Source of the DNA: Candidatus Electryonea clarkiae
GTDB taxonomy: Bacteria; Electryoneota; Electryoneia; Electryoneales; Electryoneaceae
Length of the DNA stretch: 64,000 bases
Direction: 5' to 3'
Assembly (NCBI GenBank): GCA_030765455.1
Contig: JAVCCM010000041.1
Coordinates: 81,994 to 145,993 of the forward strand
Positions 52,751 through 62,600 of the stretch are shown piece by piece; the first letter of the stretch is position 1, and each line of letters begins with the position of its first letter. The notes under the pieces were generated by a model. It had not been told where the DNA came from. It was given only the letters and a program-made list of their open reading frames with translations, and searched no databases. Made by a program: the position numbers and the translations under genes.

Positions 52751-53580
52751 GTAATGACCTGTTCTCTGACTACTTTATCCAACTCAATCCAGCCAGGTAG
52801 ATGCTGTTCAAGGATTTCGGGAGTAATCATAGATGCTGCATCAGAAGGACTGGAGTCAGGGTCAGTATGAACTTCGAGAAACAAACCATCGATTCCGGCT
52901 GCAATCGCTCCGCGAACCAGGAGAGGAACAAATTCACGATTGCCGCCACTAATACCGCTTAATCCTCCCGGTGACTGGACTGAATGTGTAGCATCGAAAA
53001 CTACAGGGGCAAAGTTGCGCATTATTGCCAGGGATCTTAAATCCAAAACCAGGTTCCGGTAACCCATAAACGTCCCTCTTTCAGTTAATGTTACCGCGGC
53101 GTCTCCTCCCATGTTTACTTTTTCCAGAGCGTATTTCATATCCTCTGGTGACATGAATTGCCCCTTTTTTATATTTACAGCATTCCCGTAACGACCGGCT
53201 GCGATAAGTAAATCAGTCTGGCGGCAAAGGAAGGCGGGGATCTGGAGGATATCTGCAACCTCGGAAACGGGCTCTGCCTGCGATGTGTCATGGATATCGG
53301 TAAGAACAGGTATGTGTAAAGAGTCTCTTACTTTTTTCAATATTGCGAGACCTTTGTGCATACCCGGTCCACGGGGCGATAATCCTGATGTTCGATTGGC
53401 TTTATCAAAAGAAGACTTGAAAATAAATGGTACCTGGTATCTCTCGCATATTTCTTTCAGCCTCGCTGCAATATCAAGAGAGAGAGAGTCTGATTCAAGG
53501 ACACATGGACCTGCAATCAGAAAAAAAGATTCTTCATTCTTTATGTCATTAATATGCTCAAAAGGGTTTTTCAATTTCAT
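52747..53580 (-). CDS. kdsA: 3-deoxy-8-phosphooctulonate synthase
   Basis: KdsA joins PEP and arabinose 5-phosphate to make Kdo-8-phosphate, needed for LPS. The 277-residue form shows FFLIAGPCVLESDSLSLDIA, FKSSFDKANRTSGLSPRGPG, VLTDIHDTSQAEPVSEVADI, LQIPAFLCRQTDLLIAAG, ERGTFMGYRNLVLDLRSLA and FDATHSVQSPGG. ATG 53580 follows AAGG by eight bases; the frame extends 30 codons further upstream without family similarity. Coupled to the SDR gene downstream. It shows the cell makes a Kdo-containing lipopolysaccharide. Confidence 0.95.
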   Translation of the reverse strand: MKLKNPFEHINDIKNEESFFLIAGPCVLESDSLSLDIAARLKEICERYQVPFIFKSSFDKANRTSGLSPRGPGMHKGLAILKKVRDSLHIPVLTDIHDTSQAEPVSEVADILQIPAFLCRQTDLLIAAGRYGNAVNIKKGQFMSPEDMKYALEKVNMGGDAAVTLTERGTFMGYRNLVLDLRSLAIMRNFAPVVFDATHSVQSPGGLSGISGGNREFVPLLVRGAIAAGIDGLFLEVHTDPDSSPSDAASMITPEILEQHLPGWIELDKVVREQVIT

Positions 53581-53880
53581 GTGCATGACCTTAAAATTGT
53601 TTGATAAAGATCTTATGTGGTAGATATTGCTGGAGATATAATAACATGTCTTGTGGATTATCGTCTCCATTGGATAAAGAAATCATCATTGGAGTGGAAT
53701 CCCAAATTTGTTTTTCTGCTATTTTCTCAATTGAATATAATTAAATTATTTGGACAGAATGAATCTTGTGACCATCGTTAAATAAAATTGGAGAATGTGA
53801 CACAGATCGCATTTTTGCCTTTTTTCCGGTTGTAAAATATCTTAATTTACTTTTTAATATTATCAAAATCTATTTTATTG

Positions 53881-53908
53881 TTGACTACGACTGCATTTAC
53901 ACTATGAT
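53881..53908 (+). promoter_or_regulatory. Candidate promoter of the TPR gene pair
   Basis: TTGACT (53881-53886), 16-base spacer, TATGAT (53903-53908), about 140 bases before the first TPR gene start. The rest of the 53581-54048 gap between divergent kdsA and the TPR genes is AT-rich with no gene. Confidence 0.45.
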
Positions 53909-54048
53909 TGGATTTAATGGAGACTGTTTGTAAAAGATTTGTCTCGTATAAGAAATTGCTTGACACGCTTGATAGGAAACCTTTACTTCCAACCTTGCTT
54001 TTGGTTTCTCATCAAGGCAGAACTGGAAGTTCCGAATTTGAGGTATAG

Positions 54049-56517
54049 ATGAAATTGCTGGTTTACCGGCTTCGTGATAATTATAAATTTTCGATGTTAA
54101 ATAACCTATCTCAAAACTCGAAAATATATCTGATAGTTTTGGCATTAGTCCTATCTGCTTCTTCATGGGCGCAGAACATTATTGTTGCGCCCGATCCTGA
54201 GAATCTTCTCAGGGAGGATAAAGAAGAAAAGGTAGTGATTAAAGAGCTGACCTCTGAGCAATTGTCTGCTCAGCAGACTCGTTGGAGATTTAATAATTTC
54301 AGGAATTATTACTTCGCCAGGAGGCAAATCGAATTAGATGTAGAAATGCTTCTCCGAGAAAAATATCTGCTTGGGTTGTATAAGGCAATCAACAAGGAGA
54401 TTAAGGAACGGAAAGGCATAGATTATTTATTTGAAATCGCTTCTTATGAATCCGGAGCAAATTATGCTGAGCCGGAGCTACCCGATACGATGCTGTCCAT
54501 TGCGGACTATTACCTTGTAACGAAGGAATATATCCGTGCAGAACATCATCATAAGCTGATTTACACCGAAGCCCTGAAGGCAAAACTTGTTCAGGAAGGT
54601 ACCGGGACTGAAATTAAGCGAATGTTTGATTATGATCTCCGCCTGTCATACAAGGCATATAACAAAGGTGATTTTCCGCTTGCTATCCTGATTTTGAACC
54701 ACATGCTCCAGATTTATCCATATTCCAATATGGATGACATTCTGTTTTATCGCGCTGAAGCTGAATATGGCGCTTATTATTTTATTTCCGCTGCATCCAG
54801 TTACAACCGTCTGCTAGATCAGTATCCTGAAAGCCCTTACGTCACAGATGCACTTGCGCGGTTGTTCTATATATATGAGGAGATAGATAAATTCAGCATC
54901 ATTAAGGAGAATGTTTGGGATAAATATGGCGAAAATGATTTTGGGTTTGGAGTTATTCAGGAATATGATAAACGCTGGGAAGAATTAAGCGATTCTCTCG
55001 ATTCGGATACACTTGAAAAGGATGAAAAAAAGCGTCTGAAACAGGTTTTGAAAGCACATGAAAAGGGTCGAAGTTTTACTGATGACCAGGTTTTTAGAGC
55101 CTCAAAGATGTATTATGCAGCTGGTCTCGGCCTGTTTTTGGGTGGTTATTATGATGACGCACACGAGGCGTTAAGCAAAGTTCCAAACTTTACGCCAAAC
55201 GAATACAAAGCTGCCTATCTTGATGGACAGTCACTACTTCATCTTCGACGATATGATGAGGCTATCAAATCTTTCAAATTTATTTCCGAATCAAAGTTTA
55301 AGAAGAAAGATCCGGAATATCTTTTAGCCGACGATGCAAAGGTTAAGCTTGGCTATTGTTATAGTGAGATTGGCGATATCGAAACAAGCCGCCAGAGCTT
55401 CAGGAGCCTTGATGATGCATCTGAAAGTTATGGTAGTGCCCTGCTTGGAGAAGCATGGTTAGAATATAGATTAAATCATTTCACTGCTGTTGATAGCATA
55501 ACAGATTTAATTATAGAAAAGTTTCCGGATGACCCTCAATATTATGAAGCTATCTCTCTTGGTGGTTACAACAGGGAATTAATCGGACGGCAGGGCGAGG
55601 CGTTATCAAGCTATCAGAGCATGGTGAAGACTCTCAACAGTTTAACCGATGTTCGTGGATATATTGCTGAACGCAGAATAATTACTCGGCGAATAAAAGA
55701 AGCAAAATTGTTGGAAGAAGACATTATCGCTCAGAACGATCCCAATCTTTTCCTGTCTTATGTCGATTTAACCCAGGTATTAGACAAACTGTATAAAAGA
55801 ATCAAACTGGCAGAAATTGTTGAACTTAATGCAAGGATGAAAGACTTCCTGCTTGAGCGGGATAGTTTGAGAGTATTATACGACGAATGGGTAGCATTGG
55901 GCGATACGATAGCGCTGGATGAGAATAATTCATTGGGCGGTGCATACCTAAGATTGGAAGAACGGTTAAAGAAATTATCAAAGTCTATTCAAATGGGTGG
56001 TTTTACTGAAGCTACAAGGTCAACCGCAACAAAACAATCTGCAGAAATCAGATATCATAATGAAGTTGTTGACACGCTTGTTTGCAGGTTGGAAAATGAA
56101 TATGGCAGAGTTATTTCTGCTTTGAATGAAATGCAAACAGTCAGGGAGAGTATCAGGGAATCCGGAGATCTAAATTTACTGATAGAACTGGAAATGGCAG
56201 AGGCAGACCTCATTGGTTCGAATAAATCATTTGAGCAAAACATTGTCAATCTTTCCGAGGGTAGAATGGTCGAGATTTCCACTGATATTGAAACTTGGCG
56301 TGATTTTGCGTTTCGAAGATATGCTCTTGCCGACATGGATTTTGATTACCTGGTCGAGCAAATCAGTCTGTTGGATGATCTTAATGAGAAAATTTCATCA
56401 ATCTCGAGAATGATCGACATGCGAGAACAAATCGAGATGGAACAACAGGGGGAAATGTCTTCAGAAGAAACGGAATCTCTTGATGAGGAAGTACCCTCTG
56501 AATCACCTGAAGAGTAA
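54049..56517 (+). CDS. Exported tetratricopeptide-repeat protein with coiled-coil C-terminus
   Basis: An 822-residue protein. After a 24-residue basic lead, a hydrophobic signal (KIYLIVLALVLSASSWAQ) directs export. Residues 150-530 contain TPR-like helix pairs (GDFPLAILILNHMLQIYPYS, ASSYNRLLDQYPESPYV, YDEAIKSFKFISES, RQGEALSSYQSMVKTL). Residues 560-790 are a long charged coiled coil, and the tail is acidic (SSEETESLDEEVPSESPEE). GAGG five bases before ATG 54049 fixes the start. It is 133 bases upstream of the giant TPR gene and probably co-transcribed. I infer a periplasmic scaffold; the function is unknown. Confidence 0.82.
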   Translation: MKLLVYRLRDNYKFSMLNNLSQNSKIYLIVLALVLSASSWAQNIIVAPDPENLLREDKEEKVVIKELTSEQLSAQQTRWRFNNFRNYYFARRQIELDVEMLLREKYLLGLYKAINKEIKERKGIDYLFEIASYESGANYAEPELPDTMLSIADYYLVTKEYIRAEHHHKLIYTEALKAKLVQEGTGTEIKRMFDYDLRLSYKAYNKGDFPLAILILNHMLQIYPYSNMDDILFYRAEAEYGAYYFISAASSYNRLLDQYPESPYVTDALARLFYIYEEIDKFSIIKENVWDKYGENDFGFGVIQEYDKRWEELSDSLDSDTLEKDEKKRLKQVLKAHEKGRSFTDDQVFRASKMYYAAGLGLFLGGYYDDAHEALSKVPNFTPNEYKAAYLDGQSLLHLRRYDEAIKSFKFISESKFKKKDPEYLLADDAKVKLGYCYSEIGDIETSRQSFRSLDDASESYGSALLGEAWLEYRLNHFTAVDSITDLIIEKFPDDPQYYEAISLGGYNRELIGRQGEALSSYQSMVKTLNSLTDVRGYIAERRIITRRIKEAKLLEEDIIAQNDPNLFLSYVDLTQVLDKLYKRIKLAEIVELNARMKDFLLERDSLRVLYDEWVALGDTIALDENNSLGGAYLRLEERLKKLSKSIQMGGFTEATRSTATKQSAEIRYHNEVVDTLVCRLENEYGRVISALNEMQTVRESIRESGDLNLLIELEMAEADLIGSNKSFEQNIVNLSEGRMVEISTDIETWRDFAFRRYALADMDFDYLVEQISLLDDLNEKISSISRMIDMREQIEMEQQGEMSSEETESLDEEVPSESPEE

Positions 56518-56650
56518 ATACATTCTCTGAATATATTGAATTTGGTTATAGTCCGAAGCATTTGTAATTTAATGAAAGCTTATCTTAGCTTTTTTACTGG
56601 ATATCTATTTTGATTAAGATTTTAATTTTTAGTGTGCTTGGAAGAATCCA

Positions 56651-59600
56651 ATGAATAAAATGAAGCATTTGAAAACAGTTATCTGGTTTTTTCTCGCTTT
56701 TATTATTATAGTCATCCCCGTTTATGCACAGGATGAGATTTCCTCAAGCGAAACCTCTGTTGTATCGTATAGTGATGCACAAATGACAATTTTTGGACGT
56801 GATAAAATTGTCCAATGGCGGTCTCTCACTGATTCCAGGGACAAATCTCCTGAAGTAGAGGAATTGATCCAGAACGGTTTGTTGCTTCTTCAAAGGGCGG
56901 ATGAATATTCACGTCAAATGCCACCTGAAGTTTTAGCTGAAGGAGTCGTTGAAAACCTGCGGTTGATGCGTCTGAAAAATGAGTTTTTAAATATACTTTT
57001 ATCCCTTGAAGTTGAACAGGCAAAAGGCTTTCCACTCGATAGATTAAGACAAATACAAAACCGTTTCGAATCTGATCGCGATCATATGCTGGAGCAAATT
57101 TCAAGGAAACGCAAGGAATTAATTACAAAAGCTGAAAGATTTGTTGCCACTTACAGAACGAATGATTTAATCAGCAGCGTTGCCAACAGGGATGAAATTA
57201 TTTCTGATGTTATGTTCCGGCTTGGAGAACTCTATTATAAGGAAGCTGAGGAAGAGTGGACTGAAGATGATGAGCAGTACTGGGCGATGGTTGAAACATT
57301 GCCTGAAGACGCTGAATTACCGCCCACACCTGTGCCGGATTTCAGTAAAGCCACAAATATGTACCGCCGAATCCTCGATGAATTTCCCAATTCTGCATTT
57401 GTTCACGAATCACTCTATAACATAGCCGTATTGCTGGTTGAACAAGAATCAGGTGAAGCTACAAAGAGACAGTCAAGAGATACTTTTGAGACGCTGGTCT
57501 CAAACTTCCCTGAAAGTCGATATACTGCAGAAGCGATGTACCGCGTAGGATCTTTCCATTTCGAAAATGCGGAGATGCCTGAAGCGATTCCATATTTTGA
57601 GGGTGTTCTCGATTATCCGGATTCAAAATATTACGACGATGCGCTCTACATGTTGGGATGGTGCTATTACCGAAGAAAACCTGAAAATATAGATGATTTA
57701 GTGACTACGAATCTCTATTATGCCACGGCAGTTGATTATTTTGATCAAACTATACACTACGGTATTGATCAACAGGAAGTTGTTGTAGCAGGCGGGTTTA
57801 CCACTGACATGTCTGATGAAGCAATAGAATACCTTGCAATATGTTTTACTTTGGATGAGTCAGCAGGCGAATGGGAAGCAGCAGGAATTGACAGCGTTGT
57901 TACTTACATGTCGAAGGATGACCGCCGCAGGGAACGGTATGGGTATGATCTGCTACAGAGGATGGGTTTGATCTATCATGAACAGATCGGGTCTGATTTT
58001 ATCGCTATTGATTCTTACCAGAAAGCGCTTGATGAGTATCCTTTTGAGCCGTCGAATCCCTGGGTGCATGAGGAAATAATCAACCTTTATATGGAAGCCA
58101 TTTTTGATGAGGATGCTGCTCATGATGAATGGAGAAAGCTGTTTGAGCGTTATCGCCGTGGTTCTCCCTGGGATGAAGCGAATCATTTTGAACAGGTTAG
58201 GCTTGACGCGGACACCTTAATGCAGAAATGGTACTATCCCTATTATACCATCGCATTCAGGGAAGCAATAAATACCAAGGATCCTGTTAAAGCTACTGAG
58301 GCTCTTAGGATTGCTGAGAACTACCTGCTTGAATTCCCAATCTCAGATAAAACACCTCGGCTTCAGTATAACCTTGGTCTCTTCCTTGAAAAAGAGGAAG
58401 AGAATCTTGAATACCAGGTTAATGCATTTGAAGCTTACGATGACGTTGTTACAAGGTGGGGCGATAACGATTATCAGGAAAGAGCTGCCGAAGGTATGAT
58501 TAAAGTGGCTCTTAATCTTATAAAGTTTGAAGAAGCTGGAAGTGTGGTACCTGAACCGACTTTTGTTGTCCCGGAAATTCTGGATACAAGTTTCCTCGGG
58601 GGACCGCTTGCTGCACGTGGCCCTGAAACTGATGAGCCATTGATCGAAGAAACTGCCCCGGCTGATACGGAGGCTGAAGAGACAAGAGAAGAAGTTTCTG
58701 AAGAAGAAACCATTGATGGTGAACCTGTTGAAATACTTGATGAAGAAGGGTTCGACGAAGAGGATTTTGAAGACGGTGATATGGACGAAGAGATTCTCGA
58801 TGAGGATATTGATGAGGAATATTACGAGGATGATTTAGAAGAAGATTCTGAAGAGGAAGAAGAATTTGAGGATGAAGAATTAGAAGGAGATGATGAAGAA
58901 ATTGATGAAGACGAAGAAGTAGAAGAGATCGACGATGAAGAATATTATGAGGATGAAGAAGAGTTTGATGAAGACGAAGAAGTAGAAGAGAGTGATGAAG
59001 AAGAGTATTATGATGACGAGGATTTAGAAGAGGGTGATGAAGAAGAGTATTATGATGAGGAAGAGGAAGAATTAGAAGAGATCGATGACGAAGAATATTA
59101 TGATGATGAAGAAGAATTTGATGAAGAGGATTTTGAGGAATACGAAGATGAAGAGGAGTCTGAGGATGAAGAATCTGAAGACAGCGACTCTTCAAATGAT
59201 CAAGGTTATTTGAATATTTTAATTCCGAATTTTGAGGAATTAGAAGATTTAACTCCAGCCGGGTGGGACGCCCTTGAGTGGGCCCTGGCATCAAATGATG
59301 ATTATTCAATAATGCTATCCCTGGCGATGCAGGGTCAGGAACCCCAGGAAGAAAATCCGGTGGTGGAAGAAGAAAATGAGACGCCGCAGGATGAAGATAA
59401 TCAAAGTGAAGCTGAGAAATCTGCCGAAGAAGAGGCTATCCCCGAAACCGATTCAGAAGAACAATTAGTCGGTGAGGAAACAGAAGAGGATCAAATACCT
59501 GACGATGGTCAGGTTCCTGAAGAGCCTGCTGTTGAAACAAGTGGTGAATCAGGCGAACCTAATGAAGCGCCTGTTCAAGCCGAAGGCGCGACAGAAGATG

Positions 59601-62600
59601 CTTCTATGGATAAAGCGGAGGATGCAACTCCTCTATTGAAGAGCGAAGAGATGTTGGTTTACGCCACAGACATCTTCGTTGAAAAGTTCCCGGAAAACAA
59701 GAATGCATCAGTTGTTGTTATGCAGGCTGGTCGTATTTACCTCGACAAAAAGCATTACGGTGATTCGCGGAATTACTTCGAGAGAATTGTAGCTGATTAT
59801 TCCGAAAGCGAGTATTTTGAGGAAGCTTTCAGGGGAATATTGATTGGTTTTACAGCAAGTGGAAACTTCAATTTGGCTGAACAAACAACTCGTCGAATTC
59901 AGGATGCCGGAATTACCGGTGACCTGCTCGCAGAAGCTATCAAAATACGTGGTGAATCCATTTTTCAAGCTGCGCAAACCGCAAAGGATCAGGGCGACCC
60001 CAAAGCAGCAGCAATGGAGTTTCGAAGGACAGCACTTGATGTGCCGGATGCTGACTTTGCAGATCAGGCTCTCTTCAATTCCGGTATTGCGTTTATGGAG
60101 GTGGAGGAATGGCAAGAGGCGATCACATCGTTTGAGTTGCTCGTCCACAAGTATCCAAATTCCGAAAAATGGTTTATTAAAGCTTATCAGAACGTAGCAT
60201 ATATATATCAGGATAACCTGAAGCAGCTTGAAGTCTCCGCCGCAACTTTTGATACCATAGTAAATGTCCATCCCGACCCAAAATCTGAAGAAGTTCAGGT
60301 TGCAATGTCTCGTGCCGCTGATAACTATGAGGATATGGAAGACTGGAACAACCTTTTACGTGTTGCAAAAGAGTATATAATCCGGTTCCCGGAGGCAGAA
60401 GATGCTTTACAATGGTTGTTTGATCAGGCGGGTTATTATCTCAAGCTGGAAGATGAAGCGAAAGCAATGGATATTTATCAAAAATTTGCTATTGAATATC
60501 CTGATGATCCCCGGACAGTAAAAGCATATTACGACCAGGCGTTGTACTTCTATGAAAAGAGTCAGGATAAGGCGCGCGCAAAATCTGCTTTCGAGGGAAC
60601 ACTTGCCGCACATAAGCGCCAGGTTGAAAAAGGTGGAGTAGGAAACCTCGAATACGCATCAAGAGCAAAAGATGTGATTATCGGCTGGAAGATGGAAGAC
60701 TTCGAGAAGATAGTTTTTGCCGGTAACACACGTCAAATTAATGCTGCCAGGGATAATAAAGAAGCAATGCGAGTGGAACTGGTAGCTGACTTGACAGAAC
60801 TTAGAGGATTTTTACAAAAGGAATCTTTCAGCACCTATTACCGAATCGCGAAACTAACTGACGCGATGGCTATTGAAGAAGAGAAGATAAAGACAGAAGA
60901 ACCTGACGATATCATTAAGAAAATTGAAGTTCGTCGAACAGCCGTCGATTCTACAACAGGACTATATTTTTCCGCCATTGCTGACTATGAAGGGGCTATT
61001 AAGGGTCTTGATGAGCAAATGGTAAGTTTCGTAGCAGCCAGAAAACAACTCGATGAAATTACTGTAGCCTGTGAACAGTATATAATTCAGACGCAGAAGA
61101 AATTGGCATCCCCAGATTATTCAGATGAGGAAATAGCTCAGTTTGAAGCTGCTCTTCCGGACTCCCAAAAGGCTCTGACGAACTACAGGAAGTTCCTTGA
61201 AAAACAAGATGAGTGGATTCAACTGGGCACAGCATATAAAGATTCTGCTGCTTCCAGAATTCCGGAAATAGCTTTACATAACGCAAATCTTACCGCAACA
61301 ATACCTTTCTTGTTCTTGGATTATCCTGATCAGGGAACTATGCGTTGGGAAAAACTGCTGGGGAGGGCGGAACTTTTGAGATCCCTAATGCCTCCTGAGA
61401 TCAGAGATATTGTCGAGGAATATTTACGTGTTATCCAAGCTGCAGATACCAGTGCAGTCAGTAAAAGAGGAATTGCAGATATTGCACGCCAGAAAATCAT
61501 CTGGATTGCCGATTCAATGCAACAGGAATATATAAAATCTCTTGAGTATTCGATAGCGGAAGGGTATGAATATTATTTAGGCAGATGGGAAAGATTGATC
61601 ACCGCAGGCGATGAAGAGGCTGTTACATTCGGTAGATTATATATTGAGGATTTCCCGGACGAGATTTCAATCTTCCAGGAAGTTATTTATTTATTCGCTG
61701 TTGGAATGCTTGAGATGACCTCACAGGTTCTTGAGCTGGCAATAAGTAAAGACAGTTCGGGGCATGAATTGTACTTGGATTATAGCGGTAAAACCCTTGA
61801 GAAAGCATGGTCGTATATAGAACGTTTTGAAACATTCAAACAGCAGGGATTAGAATCTCAGCAGAGCCATAAGGAAAAACTTGAAAGTTCACTTCTATAT
61901 GTAGAGCAGGTTGGTATGGAAGGTTATGATGTAATCATCCCTGCCTGGGAAGATCCCATGTTGGATTTTGTAATAGCATGTTGGAATATTCCAGAAAACC
62001 TTATGCTTCAACCTCAACCATGGTCGAACCTCTTAGCACGGAAACTTGTGACCCTGGAACCAGCATCGTACGCTTATTTGCTTGGAATTCGTGAATTTGT
62101 AAATTATGCTGTCACGGATACTTCGTGGATTGCATCAATTGAGATGATTGATGCTGGATCTCTTGCTTCAGAATTTGATCAATATGAATTTAAACCCGTG
62201 AGTGTTGCTGGCTTTAGCGGACCGCTTGTTGGAATAGATGAACTTGAAGGACCACGACCCGATGCAATTGCCTATTTCGAAGGTGTTTTTGATACTACAT
62301 GGGTAGATTCAATAGTCGTTGATCCTGATTATATACCGCCGGATATCTTCGAAACAGCGGACACATCGGGTATGATAGATACTCTCGGCGCTGACTCAAG
62401 TGATGTTGTCGATACCCTCGCTTTTGAAGTTGGCGATACGCTGGCTTTGGATACACTGGCTCAATCGGTAGTTGTTGATACGCTTGCGGCAGATACTTTG
62501 GCTCAAGCAGGAGTAGATTCTGCTGCCATAGCACCGGACGATGGCGTTCCGCCAGGGTATATGAAAACACGTGTTCCTGTTTTGACCGGACGTAAGGAAA

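Noticed and set aside
53897..54166. 89-residue minus-strand frame before the TPR genes
   Set aside because: It overlaps the start of the TPR gene and its promoter region and has no ribosome binding site or family-like sequence.
58518..59309. 263-residue minus-strand frame rich in His, Leu and Pro
   Set aside because: It is the antisense of the acidic Asp/Glu/Tyr block of the giant protein; GAA/GAT-rich DNA leaves the other strand free of stops.
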